From assembly GCA_043782485.1 (NCBI GenBank), contig JAYWAL010000026.1, positions 1 to 45,504 on the forward strand: DNA of 45,504 nt, written 5' to 3'. The notes under the pieces are model-generated. The model made no database searches, had not been told where the DNA came from, and worked only from the letters and a program-made list of their open reading frames with translations. The translations under genes and the position numbers were made by a program. This DNA comes from JANXUC01 sp043782485 (GTDB lineage Bacteria > Acidobacteriota > Terriglobia > Terriglobales > Acidobacteriaceae). This document shows positions 24,637 to 33,426 of this stretch, piece after piece (positions within the stretch are counted from its first letter, which is position 1; every line of letters begins with the position of its first letter).

Positions 24637-26598
24637 ATGATCTCGAAATCTCTGACCTTATTTGGAGTGTGTGCCGCGTTGTCAACCACTGCGGTTGCAG
24701 CCGTGACGCCAACCAGCTTCGACTTGCGCTCGCCCGATAACCGCATCGAAGTCCGCATTCGCACGGCGCATCAAGTCCGCTACGACGTGCTGCTGAAGGG
24801 TAAGGCTCTCCTGGAGGATTGCCCGCTTTCCATCGACATTGACCACAAAAAGCTGGGCATGGACCCCAAGGTTCTGTCGGCCAAGACGCGCAGCTACGAC
24901 CAGGTGGTCGAGCCGCCGGTGCGCCAGAAGTTTGCCAAGATTCGCGACAACTACAACGAAGTTCGCATTGAGATGGATGGCGGATATGCGGTGACGTTCC
25001 GCGCCTATAATGAGGGCACGGCTTACCGATTTGAGACGTCGCTGCCGCAGCAGCAGGTCAAGGTTTATGGCGAAGAAGTGCGCTTCAACTTCTCGGGCAA
25101 TGCTACGGTATTTTACCCGCAGGAAGACACCATGTTTTCCCATAACGAGCGCAAGTATCTGCCGCAGCGTTTGACGGAGATTGTCCCTGCGTTCATCGCC
25201 ACCATGCCCGCCGTGGTTGACGTTGCGGAGAACGCCAAAGTAGCTCTTGCCGAATCTGACGTGGAAGACTACCCCGGCATGTGGTTCAAGGGCACGACTA
25301 GTCCCGCTTTGGCGGGAACGTTTCCGCCGTATCCGCTCAAAGAGAAGCTGGAGAACGATCGCGACTTCCGCGTGGTGGAAGCGGCCGACTACATCGCCGC
25401 CACCACCGGCACGCGCACCTATCCCTGGCGGCTGGCGGGAATTGTGGAACGAGACGCGGACCTGATCACGAACCAGCTCGTGTGGTTGCTGGCCAAGCCC
25501 TCGCAATTGCAAGATACGTCCTGGATCAAGCCCGGCAAAGTTGCCTGGGACTGGTGGAACTACAACAACCTTTACGGCGTCGATTTCCACGCTGGCGTCA
25601 ATACCCAAACCTACAAGTACTACATCGACTTCGCCGCTAAATACGGGCTTCAATACATCATTTTGGATGAGGGCTGGTACAAGCTCGGCAATGTGATGGA
25701 CGTGGTTCCTGAGATCAACATGGCGGAGCTGACAGCTTACGCCAAGCAGAAAAATATAGGCATCATTCTGTGGGTGGTGTGGAAGTCGTTGGACGACAAG
25801 CTCATTCCTGCGCTGGATTTGTGGCAGCAGTGGGGCATTCAGGGTATCAAAGTGGACTTCATGCAGCGCGACGATCAGTTGCTCATCAACTACTACCACA
25901 AGGTCAGCCGTGAAACCGCCAAGCGCCATATGCTGGTGGATTTCCACGGCGGGCAGAAGCAAATCACCATGACGCGCACCTGGCCCAACATGATCAGCGG
26001 AGAAGGTGTTCGCGGTATGGAATGGAGTAAATGGAGTGCCGATTCCGAACCCAAGCATAACGTCACTCTGCCGTTTACCCGCATGTTCCTCGGCCCCATG
26101 GATTACACGCCCGGTGCCATGCGCAACGCCACCAGGACGACGTTTGCCGCCATCCACCAGCAGCCCATGGCGTTAGGCACGCGCTGCCACCAGCTAGCCA
26201 TGTATGTGGTATTTGAAAGTCCTCTGCAAATGCTGGCCGACAGCCCCTCCAACTACATGCGTGAGCAGGATGCCATGGATTTCCTGACGCCCGTTCCCTC
26301 CGTTTGGGATGAAACGCGCGCGCTCGACGGCAAAATTTCCGAATACGTGGCCGTGGCCCGAAGAAGTGGCACCGACTGGTACGTGGGCGCGATGTCCGAC
26401 TGGACGGCGCGCGAACTCGAACTGGACTTTTCATTCTTGCCTGACGGCAATTTCACCATGGATGCGTATCAAGATGGGGTCAATGCCGATCGGCAAGCGG
26501 GAGACTACACGCGGGTCAAGCTACAAGTGAACAAGTCGACGAAATTGAAAATCAAACTAGCGCCGGGTGGCGGTTGGGCGGCGCATCTGCGGCCCTAG
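24637..26598 (+). CDS. Glycoside hydrolase family 97 (alpha-galactosidase/alpha-glucosidase)
   Basis: 653 residues with a signal peptide (LFGVCAALSTTAVAA). N-terminal beta-sandwich at about 25-290 (FDLRSPDNRIEVRI, AYNEGTAYRFET); TIM barrel from VAWDWWNYNN through GLQYIILDEGWY, GIQGIKVDFMQRDD, MLVDFHGG and ISGEGVRGMEWSKW; C-terminal beta-domain. GH97 splits into inverting enzymes with catalytic Glu bases and retaining enzymes with an Asp nucleophile. The Asp407 of IKVDFM matches the retaining, alpha-galactosidase-like branch, with E456 a candidate acid/base. Start ATG has GGAGAGG 9 bases upstream, 31 bases after the GlcG-like gene. It is the last gene of the operon; an inverted-repeat element begins 2 bases after its stop. 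Confidence 0.92.
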   Translation: MISKSLTLFGVCAALSTTAVAAVTPTSFDLRSPDNRIEVRIRTAHQVRYDVLLKGKALLEDCPLSIDIDHKKLGMDPKVLSAKTRSYDQVVEPPVRQKFAKIRDNYNEVRIEMDGGYAVTFRAYNEGTAYRFETSLPQQQVKVYGEEVRFNFSGNATVFYPQEDTMFSHNERKYLPQRLTEIVPAFIATMPAVVDVAENAKVALAESDVEDYPGMWFKGTTSPALAGTFPPYPLKEKLENDRDFRVVEAADYIAATTGTRTYPWRLAGIVERDADLITNQLVWLLAKPSQLQDTSWIKPGKVAWDWWNYNNLYGVDFHAGVNTQTYKYYIDFAAKYGLQYIILDEGWYKLGNVMDVVPEINMAELTAYAKQKNIGIILWVVWKSLDDKLIPALDLWQQWGIQGIKVDFMQRDDQLLINYYHKVSRETAKRHMLVDFHGGQKQITMTRTWPNMISGEGVRGMEWSKWSADSEPKHNVTLPFTRMFLGPMDYTPGAMRNATRTTFAAIHQQPMALGTRCHQLAMYVVFESPLQMLADSPSNYMREQDAMDFLTPVPSVWDETRALDGKISEYVAVARRSGTDWYVGAMSDWTARELELDFSFLPDGNFTMDAYQDGVNADRQAGDYTRVKLQVNKSTKLKIKLAPGGGWAAHLRP

Positions 26599-26599
26599 C

Positions 26600-26820
26600 G
26601 AGGCTTTGAACAATTTTCTTTTTTGAAATTGTCATTCCGAGCGAAGCTGCGAGAAATCCCCAGGGTGCCGAAAGCGGCCCGACGCTTTCCAGCTCTCTTC
26701 CGAGGACGCCGCGTAGCAAGAAAGCTGGCGAGAATTGTGCCAAATTGAGGGTATGGGGATTCCTCGCTTCGCTTCGGAATGACCAGTCTCAAAAATGGAA
26801 GAGACTGTTCAGAGTCTCCT
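26600..26820. mobile_element. MITE-like element, copy A
   Basis: About 221 bases with outer inverted repeats (GAGGCTTTGAACAA / GTTCAGAGTCTCC) and inner inverted repeats (GTCATTCCGAGCGAAG / CTTCGCTTCGGAATGAC). No coding capacity. Its right arm, read on the minus strand, matches the left arm of the element at 28181-28400 over about 80 bases with few differences, so the two are inverted copies. It fills the gap between GH97 and the phospholipase gene. Confidence 0.72.
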
Positions 26821-26824
26821 CGCG

Positions 26825-28105
26825 TTAGCGTGCATCGGTCGGCGTCAGCGTCTTGACGTGCGCAGCCTTCAGCTCCTGGAGCGCTGCCAGCAGGTCATTC
26901 CAGTCGTCGTGTTCGTGTTTGGTTTTATCGAAGAGCGAAAGGTCGCTGTAAAAATCGAGGATGTTGGCGCGCAATTCCGGCGAGGTCCCTTCGAACTTGC
27001 GCTTGGAAAGCTGCATGAGCAGTTTGCCGTAAACGTTGTCCGTGAGCGTGTACTCCGTCGGTTTGGTGGGCTGGCCGGTGTCGAAGTCGACGTTGGGGAG
27101 CGCGAGCTTGTGAGCGCGTTCGGCTTGCAGGAACTTGCGGTACTCAAGGACCGTGGTATCAATGCTCTTAATGTAGAGATCTTCCGTTTGCGCGGTGGGG
27201 CTCTTGAACGCCAGGCCCTTAAACGGGCCGACTTTCGGCATCAGGCGCATGACGGCGGCGAGAAAGCGAGTTCCAAATCCTGGACGAGTGTAGTCCTTGC
27301 CCCACTCTTTCTCATAGCTGGCGCGCGACAGATGGTAAAGGAACTCCTTCTTGGCGAAGTTCGGGTGTTCCTTCACCAATTCCTTCTTGTGGGCCTTCAG
27401 GGCGACCTGCGTCATGTGCGGAATTAATCCGCTGACGGCCCAACGGTAAGTGCCGACGGCGAGGTCTTCGTGGGTGAGAACGTCTTTCAACTCCACGCCG
27501 TAGACCGCCGGGAAAGCGCGCTCGAGCAAGGGCTTCGAAACCTGGAAGCCGATGAAGTCGTGGTAACTCTCCGGGGCGTAGCGATTTTTAGCCACCTGCA
27601 CGGTGTCGAAGCCGAACTCGGTTTTCAGGTGCGCGGTCTTGTCCTGCGCATAACGGACGGAGTCGCCAAACTTCGCCCGCAGCTTAGGAAATTCCATGGC
27701 GACAGCATGGTTCACGGCCGGATGTCCGGTTATATCGGAAGCGTAGTGCGCCAGCGCTCCTAGGGCGAAAGCGTACTCGTTGGCATCCTGGCTGTCCTTC
27801 AACATTTCAATGACAAAGTCCCCGCTGCGGACGTAGTGAACCAGATCGCTGAACTCAACGTTGCCGAACGGATAGTAGCCCAAATCCTGGATGACGGCGC
27901 CGCCGTAAGCATAGGCGTGGGCTTCCTTCAGCTGCTGTTCGGAGAGTCCGGGATATTTCTTGAGCACCAGCGGACGGATTTCATCGAGCCAAAGCAGATC
28001 GATGATCTCTTCGTGGGTGAGGACGGAGTAGGCGAAGAGGTGGGAGCTGGAGAGGACGAGCACGAGAAGCAGGGCAAGGACTCGAGTCTTGGCGAATTTT
28101 GGCAT
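26825..28105 (-). CDS. Zinc-dependent phospholipase C / S1-P1 nuclease-fold exported protein
   Basis: 426 residues; signal peptide RVLALLLVLVLSSSHLFA. The mature protein begins YSVLTHEEIIDLLW, where the His is a probable zinc ligand, followed by the segment GAVIQDLGYYPFGN with an Asp, SDLVHYVRSGDFV, and the signature ALGALAHYASDITGHPAVNHAVA, with His/Asp ligands as in bacterial zinc phospholipase C. It would hydrolyse phospholipid or another phosphodiester outside the cytoplasm. ATG 28105 was chosen because it gives a clean signal peptide; the frame is open further upstream but that part runs through a repeat element. The gene is alone, flanked by two inverted MITE-like copies, which may mark acquisition or mobility. 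Confidence 0.8.
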   Translation of the reverse strand: MPKFAKTRVLALLLVLVLSSSHLFAYSVLTHEEIIDLLWLDEIRPLVLKKYPGLSEQQLKEAHAYAYGGAVIQDLGYYPFGNVEFSDLVHYVRSGDFVIEMLKDSQDANEYAFALGALAHYASDITGHPAVNHAVAMEFPKLRAKFGDSVRYAQDKTAHLKTEFGFDTVQVAKNRYAPESYHDFIGFQVSKPLLERAFPAVYGVELKDVLTHEDLAVGTYRWAVSGLIPHMTQVALKAHKKELVKEHPNFAKKEFLYHLSRASYEKEWGKDYTRPGFGTRFLAAVMRLMPKVGPFKGLAFKSPTAQTEDLYIKSIDTTVLEYRKFLQAERAHKLALPNVDFDTGQPTKPTEYTLTDNVYGKLLMQLSKRKFEGTSPELRANILDFYSDLSLFDKTKHEHDDWNDLLAALQELKAAHVKTLTPTDAR

Positions 28106-28180
28106 TTCGTTTTTTGAAACTCTCAATAACTTGGCGGACGGCCCAGGGCTACCGAACCGCCACGGCTGGTCCAGATGTCT

Positions 28181-28400
28181 GGAGAAACTCTGAACAAGTC
28201 TCGTCAATTTTGACGCTCTGTCATTTCGAAGTGACGCGAGAAATGCCCATAACTTCGAATCTTCAAGACTCTCGCAAGCTTTCTTCCTGCGTGGTGTCGT
28301 CATAAGGAAGTTGAAGAGGATCGGGCTACTTTCGGCACCCCGGGAATTCCTCGCTTCGCTTCGGAATGACATCCAACAATATATTTGTTCAGAGCCTCCC
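28181..28400. mobile_element. MITE-like element, copy B (inverted relative to copy A)
   Basis: 220 bases, outer ends GGAGAAACTCTGAACAA and GTTCAGAGCCTCCC, inner ends GTCATTTCGAAG and CTTCGCTTCGGAATGAC. Read on the opposite strand it aligns with copy A, including the internal GGGTGCCGAAAG. It lies 75 bases upstream of the phospholipase start codon, so any promoter of that gene may be within it. Confidence 0.72.
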
Positions 28401-28472
28401 TAGATTAGCCGAAATTTGGCGAAAAATGTGTGCACAACGGCTCATGCGACCGACACGATTGCACCACCACGC

Positions 28473-28508
28473 AAAACCGGGAGGAGGCCTGCGCCTCTTC
28501 CCGGTTTT
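28473..28508 (-). terminator. Intrinsic terminator for the FecR/DUF6600-like gene
   Basis: A 15-bp inverted repeat (AAAACCGGGAGGAGG / CCTCTTCCCGGTTTT, one G-T pair) with loop CCTGCG lies 44 bases past the stop of the minus-strand gene. A and T runs on both ends could make it bidirectional. Confidence 0.75.
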
Positions 28509-28552
28509 CCTGCAATTCCAACTGTCCTGAGTTTGTACATCCTAAGTTCGTT

Positions 28553-30769
28553 CTACCGACGCGTTTCGTCCCGAGGCTCGTCTTTTGTAGGCAGTTTCAC
28601 GGGTGGCTTTGCCGCGGGCGGGTGAGCCGGTGGCTGAGCTTGCGGTCGAACCGGTGGCTCAGCGGGTGGGCGAGGCGGGGCGGTTCGTTCCCGCTGTTGC
28701 CACTGGTTGAACTTCCTCTCTTCGTCTTGACCCTGCTGCGGGCTTTTCGGCTGGGGCGGGGTTGCGGGCCGGGCAAGAGGGTGCGACCAGCCCGGCTGGG
28801 GACGGCCTTCGTCGCTGGGCGCGGGCTGGCGCGGGGTTTCTGGCTGAGGGACCCCCGGCCGCGGAACGTCTGGACGTGGGACGCTTGGTCGAGCAACATC
28901 CGGTCGAGGCGAATTCGGACGCTGCGGAGTGATTTCCTGTGTCCCTTCGGCGTTGCCCCGGACCGGGTTCGGCGGAAGCTGGTGCGGCTGCTGGGGCGCG
29001 CCCGGCGGATTGGGCCGCGGCACGTCGCTCCTCGGTAAGTCACCGCCAACGCGCGATGGATTCGGCGGTAGTTGGTGAGGCGGCATTGGTTGTGCCGGTG
29101 TGTTGCCGCCGGACGTGTTGGGAGGCAACTGGTGCGGTGGCATGGGTTGGGCTGGTGCTGGTGTCGGCGGTGGCAGCGGTCTGGGGCCGCGAGATACCAG
29201 CGGGTCTTGCCGCTGCGCCAAAGGCACCACCGGGGGCGCTGGAGGCCGCTGGGCGACCACCTGGCGCGTCGCTACAGCTGCCGGTGGCGCGATGCGTGTG
29301 GGCCTACCGGGACCCATCACGCTGGTTTGCACCGGGGCAATGCCCGTCATCCGGGTAACCGGGGCCTGTTGAAGGTCGCGCTGGGAAACCGAGACGATGT
29401 TATGGGCGACCGGACGGGCGTTGACGAACGTATCGTGCGATACGGCGGTGACCGCGTTTGGGGCGGTCTGGTTCACGTACACGATTTTGGTGACGTTGTT
29501 GTTGACGACAGTGGTGTTGTTGTTGATCACCGTCGTGTTGTAGACGTTGGTCACCTTGGTGATGTTCACGACGGTATTGGTGACGTTGACCTGATTCACG
29601 TAATTACGGCTCACGTGGTAGTTGGGAACGAAGACTTCCCCGGGTCCCAGCGGAAACCACGCTAAGCCGCCACCACCTCCAAATCCAACTGAAAGGAAAC
29701 CGCCGCCGACAAAGGCGACGAGCGCGGGAGCATAGACGGGACGCACCACGACTGGCCCTGGCACCCAAGCCCAGGAGTCGCGGACATGGCACCAGCGGCC
29801 ATAGTGGAAGGGAGCGAAGCCCCAGGGTTCGTCGTCGACCCAGGTCCATCCCCACGGGGCGATGAAGGCCCAGTGGCCTTCGCGGTAGGGTGCCCAACCG
29901 GAATCGACGGCCGTCGGGATCCAGACGTGGCCGTAGGTGGCGTCATAGCTCCAGCGGCCATTGGCGTCTAGGTCCTCGTAGCCGGTCATTTCGCGGGAGA
30001 CGTAGCTGGCGGATTCGGAACGGTCTTCGCGATGATCGCGGTCCCAGGACCAGCGGTCAAAGGCATCGTCGCGGGGGAGGGGGTTGATTTCGTAGTCGAG
30101 ACGCTGATTCTGAGCGTTATCCCGGTCGCCATCCTGGGCGTTATCTTGATCAGCGCCGCCGCGGAAAATGGCCTGCTGGTTGGCCACAATGGTGTAGGAG
30201 TTCCCGCCGCCCAGCGCCTGACCGCGACCACGGAACACATCGATGATGGTGGCTTGGCCGTCGGGGTTCACATCCACGCGGTACTGGCCAGCGTATTGGA
30301 TCTGGAACGAGAGGTTGGGCGTATCCACTTCCACGGAATCGTCGTCATCCAGGTGGCGCACGTTCAGGATGACGGAACCCTGCGCCAGGCGCAGCTGCGT
30401 GGTGTGGTCGTCGAGATCAAGAAAAGTGAGGCTGGTTTCGCTGCCAAAGCGGATGGCGGTGGACCCTACGTGCATTTCGCCGCGAGCGTTGCGGTCGGCC
30501 CACAGGTTGTCGCCTGTGGTCATGGGTCGGTTGGGCACGGCCTCGACCCAGTTGCCTTCGCCGCCGGGCTGGAAGGAGACGGAGCCCTGCGAGTAGTTCA
30601 TGCGGGCGACGCGGCTGGGCGGATCATCGTAGGAGCGCCCGTCGTAGGAGCGGCCGTCGTTTTGCTGGTCATCTTGTTGGCCGAGTGCGTATGGCGCGGA
30701 AGTCGTGACTAGGCACGTGAGAAAAAGGGCAGCAAAGGGAAACCAAGTCCAAACCTTGGGGCGGTTCAT
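28553..30769 (-). CDS. Secreted FecR-domain / DUF6600-like protein with Asn-Val-Thr and proline-rich repeats
   Basis: About 738 residues. Signal peptide (FPFAALFLTCLVTTSAPYALG), an Asp-rich segment, then a FecR-like domain at about 50-195 (GSVSFQPGGEGNWVEA, RPMTTGDNLWADRNARGEM, VDTPNLSFQIQYAGQYRVDV). A Trp-rich block follows (NGRWSYDATYGHVWIP, GHWAFIAPWGWTWVDDEPWG, GRWCHVRDSWAWVPG) typical of DUF6600. Next come a run rich in Asn, Val and Thr (NVTNTVVNITKV, TTVINNNTTVVNNNV) and a long Pro-rich tail with three PPHQLPPN-like copies and repeated RPDVxRP. Probably cell-surface or periplasmic and partly disordered. The start at 30769 was chosen for the signal peptide. It is divergent from a TonB receptor; FecR domains normally report TonB-receptor state to sigma factors, but no sigma gene is next to it. 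Confidence 0.82.
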   Translation of the reverse strand: MNRPKVWTWFPFAALFLTCLVTTSAPYALGQQDDQQNDGRSYDGRSYDDPPSRVARMNYSQGSVSFQPGGEGNWVEAVPNRPMTTGDNLWADRNARGEMHVGSTAIRFGSETSLTFLDLDDHTTQLRLAQGSVILNVRHLDDDDSVEVDTPNLSFQIQYAGQYRVDVNPDGQATIIDVFRGRGQALGGGNSYTIVANQQAIFRGGADQDNAQDGDRDNAQNQRLDYEINPLPRDDAFDRWSWDRDHREDRSESASYVSREMTGYEDLDANGRWSYDATYGHVWIPTAVDSGWAPYREGHWAFIAPWGWTWVDDEPWGFAPFHYGRWCHVRDSWAWVPGPVVVRPVYAPALVAFVGGGFLSVGFGGGGGLAWFPLGPGEVFVPNYHVSRNYVNQVNVTNTVVNITKVTNVYNTTVINNNTTVVNNNVTKIVYVNQTAPNAVTAVSHDTFVNARPVAHNIVSVSQRDLQQAPVTRMTGIAPVQTSVMGPGRPTRIAPPAAVATRQVVAQRPPAPPVVPLAQRQDPLVSRGPRPLPPPTPAPAQPMPPHQLPPNTSGGNTPAQPMPPHQLPPNPSRVGGDLPRSDVPRPNPPGAPQQPHQLPPNPVRGNAEGTQEITPQRPNSPRPDVARPSVPRPDVPRPGVPQPETPRQPAPSDEGRPQPGWSHPLARPATPPQPKSPQQGQDEERKFNQWQQRERTAPPRPPAEPPVRPQAQPPAHPPAAKPPVKLPTKDEPRDETRR

Positions 30770-30834
30770 ATTCGTGAGGCCTCGATTCGAAATGTCAACT
30801 GACCCTAGAGTAAACCCGGATCGAACCAGAATGT

Positions 30835-30850
30835 TGTATCCATTGATACA
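30835..30850. promoter_or_regulatory. Inverted repeat between divergent genes
   Basis: TGTATC-CATT-GATACA is a perfect 6-bp inverted repeat in the 177-base spacer between the FecR/DUF6600-like gene and the second TonB receptor. It could be a shared operator; no regulator gene is adjacent. Confidence 0.4.
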
Positions 30851-30946
30851 CCAGCTTTTAAAATCAACAACATAGCCGCAAACTACAGTGGCTCTCGCGG
30901 CAGTCGGCACGAAGGTAATTGTCGCCACGTTCCCTCGTGCCTGAGA

Positions 30947-33328
30947 ATGAAAAACATGACGCAGCAGGCCTCTTCCCGGAAATCAGTATGCCGAATCAGG
31001 CTGCTATTTCCGCTGCTGTTGGTCTGCGGCCTGGCCGGGGGTGCGTTGGCGCAGAGCCAAAGCGGCGAGTTGCGGCTAAGAATTACGGACCCGGATGGGC
31101 TGGCGGTGAAGAGCACGGTGGAGTTGGTAAGCGAGGCCAATCGATTTCACAAGACATTGACTACCAATGCTCAGGGTTTGCTCACGGCGAAATTGTTACC
31201 CTTCGGTCTTTACCGGGTGGAAATTCAGCAGGAGGGATTTGCTCCATTCTCGGAAGCGTTGGAGGTTCGTTCCGCAGTGCCTGCGGAGTTGCACGTCACT
31301 CTGAGCCTGGCGCCGTTAAGCACATCCCTGGTAGTTACGGACGCGGGCGCTACTTTGATTGATCCGCACCGCACAGGGACCGTGAACCGCCTCGGCACCG
31401 GAGAAATAGAAGACCGAACGGCATCTTCCCCCGGGCGCTCGCTCCAGGATCTGGTGAACTCGCAGCCAGGGTGGCTGTATGAAGGTAACGCTGTGTTGCA
31501 CCCGCGCGGCTCGGAGTATCAGACGCAGTTTGTGGTGGATGGAATTCCGCTCACGGACAATCGCTCGCCCAGTTTCGGCCCGGAGGTTGGGGCGGACGAT
31601 GTGCAGTCCATGAGCATCTACACCGCCGGGATTCCGGCGGAGTATGGGCGCAAGCTGGGCGGCGTGGTGGAAGTGAACACGGCGCGCGATACTCGGCAGG
31701 GCCTCCACGGGGATGCGGACATTTCCGGAGCGAGTTTTGCGGCAGCCGACGGTTCCGGCGGGCTGCAATATGGCTGGGGCAAGAACACGTTGGGCGTGAG
31801 CGGTGGTGGGAGCCGGACAGATCGCTACCTGAACGCGCCCGTCTTGCAGAACTACAGCAATCGTGGAACCACGGGGGAGTTTGCGGCCAATTACGAGCGC
31901 GACATCACAGAGAGCGACCGGCTTAGCGTTGCGGTACGGCATGAGTTCTCCCGCTTTCTGGTGCCGAATGAGCAGGTGCAACAGGCGGCGGGGCAGAGGC
32001 AGGACCGTGACAACTTTGAAACGATGGGCACCGCCTCTTATCAGCACATTTTCTCCCCAAATGTGGTTGCGGGCTTTCATGGAATGGTCCGGGATGACGG
32101 CGAGGGGCTGGTGTCCAATCCGGCATCGACGCCGATTGCGGCATGGCAGAGCAATGGTTTTCGGGAAGTGTATTTCAAGAGTACGATCTCGGTGCATCGC
32201 GGCCGCCAGGAATGGAAGGCCGGAGTCGAGTCCGACGCGACGTTTCTGCGGGAGAAATTTCGCTATGAGATCACCGACCCCACGAAGTTCGTCCCAGGGA
32301 CGCCGCCGACATTTCAGTTTCCTGGGGGAGCTAGGTTCGCTCGCGGATTGAGTTGGGAGCAATCGGCGTTCGCGCAGGATCTGATCCGCCTGGGGAAGTG
32401 GAGCATCAGCGCCGGTTTGCGCTGGGATCACTATCAATTATTGCTGAATCAGAACGCCGCGAGCCCGCGCCTTGGGATCGCCCGCTATGTGCCGACCGCG
32501 GATTTGGTTGTTCACGCCTCGTATGACCGGGTCTTCCAGACGCCTGATTTTGAGAACATTCTGCTTTCAAGTTCCTCAACCCTGGTGTCGCTGAATCCCC
32601 AGGTGTTGCGCTTACCGGTGCACCCTTCTCAAGGCAATTTCTTTGAAGCCGGAATCACCAAAGGCTTTTTCAACAAGGTCAGCCTGGATGCCAATTGCTT
32701 TATCCGCCGCGTGAACAATTTTGCGGACGATGACCAGTTGCTGGATACGGCCGTGAGTTTTCCGGTATCGTTTCGCAAGGCCAGCGTATACGGAGCTGAG
32801 GGCAAGCTTTCCATTCCGCAATGGGGTCGGCTTTCTGGGTTTGTCAGCTACTCGTATATGGTGGCTTCCGCATCGCTCCCGGTAACGGGTGGGCTATTTC
32901 TTGGAGACGAAGCGCAGACGTTGAACTCCGCGAGCGGTCGTTTTTGGGTGTCGCAGGACCAGCGCAACACGGTGCGAACACGGTTCCGTTACCAAATCGT
33001 TCCGCGGGTGTGGGCGGCGGTGGGCGCGCAATCCGGCAGCGGCTTGCCTGTTCAGTTCACGGGAACACAGGCGGATGCGGTGGCGCAGTTTGGACAACCG
33101 ATTGTTGATCGCGTGAACTTTGGCGCAGGCCGTGTCCGGCCCTCTTTTTCCCTCGACGCCACCGTCGCAGCGGAGATATGGAATCGAGACGGTTTCTCCC
33201 TGCGGCTGCAAGGTGACGTACAGAACATCAACAATCGCCTGAACTTGCTTGATTTTGCGGGGCTGTTTTCGGGAAACGCGATTGCTCCGCCACGCAACTA
33301 TTCGTTCCGTTTGCGCGCGAGATTTTAG
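30947..33328 (+). CDS. TonB-dependent receptor with N-terminal carboxypeptidase-regulatory domain
   Basis: 793 residues, markedly shorter than the 1243-residue receptor at 13992. Signal peptide (LLFPLLLVCGLAGGALAQ), regulatory beta-sandwich at about 40-120 (LRLRITDPDGLAVKSTVELVS, FGLYRVEIQQEGFAPF), plug at about 140-245 (SLQDLVNSQPGWLYEGN, TQFVVDGIPLTDNRSP, AGIPAEYGRKLGGVVEVNT) and a beta-barrel ending in the aromatic YSFRLRARF. Outer-membrane importer of an unidentified ligand. Start is ATG 30947; ATG 30956 in the same frame is an alternative, and no good Shine-Dalgarno favours either. It is divergent from the FecR-domain gene and convergent with the PQQ-like gene. The smaller barrel and neighbours do not indicate a sugar ligand. 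Confidence 0.9.
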   Translation: MKNMTQQASSRKSVCRIRLLFPLLLVCGLAGGALAQSQSGELRLRITDPDGLAVKSTVELVSEANRFHKTLTTNAQGLLTAKLLPFGLYRVEIQQEGFAPFSEALEVRSAVPAELHVTLSLAPLSTSLVVTDAGATLIDPHRTGTVNRLGTGEIEDRTASSPGRSLQDLVNSQPGWLYEGNAVLHPRGSEYQTQFVVDGIPLTDNRSPSFGPEVGADDVQSMSIYTAGIPAEYGRKLGGVVEVNTARDTRQGLHGDADISGASFAAADGSGGLQYGWGKNTLGVSGGGSRTDRYLNAPVLQNYSNRGTTGEFAANYERDITESDRLSVAVRHEFSRFLVPNEQVQQAAGQRQDRDNFETMGTASYQHIFSPNVVAGFHGMVRDDGEGLVSNPASTPIAAWQSNGFREVYFKSTISVHRGRQEWKAGVESDATFLREKFRYEITDPTKFVPGTPPTFQFPGGARFARGLSWEQSAFAQDLIRLGKWSISAGLRWDHYQLLLNQNAASPRLGIARYVPTADLVVHASYDRVFQTPDFENILLSSSSTLVSLNPQVLRLPVHPSQGNFFEAGITKGFFNKVSLDANCFIRRVNNFADDDQLLDTAVSFPVSFRKASVYGAEGKLSIPQWGRLSGFVSYSYMVASASLPVTGGLFLGDEAQTLNSASGRFWVSQDQRNTVRTRFRYQIVPRVWAAVGAQSGSGLPVQFTGTQADAVAQFGQPIVDRVNFGAGRVRPSFSLDATVAAEIWNRDGFSLRLQGDVQNINNRLNLLDFAGLFSGNAIAPPRNYSFRLRARF

Positions 33329-33373
33329 CGCCGGTAATTGGGCAAGAGTTGTGAAAAAGAGTTCTAACAAAGA

Positions 33374-33403
33374 AAGAGCCGGATGCGTGGGCATACGGCT
33401 CTT
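33374..33403 (-). terminator. Terminator-like hairpin after the PQQ-like/Ig gene
   Basis: AAGAGCCG and CGGCTCTT pair around a second inner stem (ATGC/GCAT, GTGG loop). On the minus strand the hairpin runs into a T-rich TTTCTTTGTT. It lies 23 bases past the stop of the minus-strand gene. A second small hairpin (GACGGCT / AGCCGTC) straddles the stop itself. Confidence 0.6.
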
Positions 33404-33426
33404 GGGTTGTAAAACCTTGGGACGGC

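Noticed and set aside
24682..26157. 491-codon frame antisense to GH97
   Set aside because: GH97 catalytic motifs prove the plus strand; the antisense frame has no family features.
28430..30712. Plus-strand Gly/Trp/Arg-rich frames opposite the FecR/DUF6600-like gene
   Set aside because: They are complements of Pro-rich and Trp-rich repeats in the minus-strand gene.
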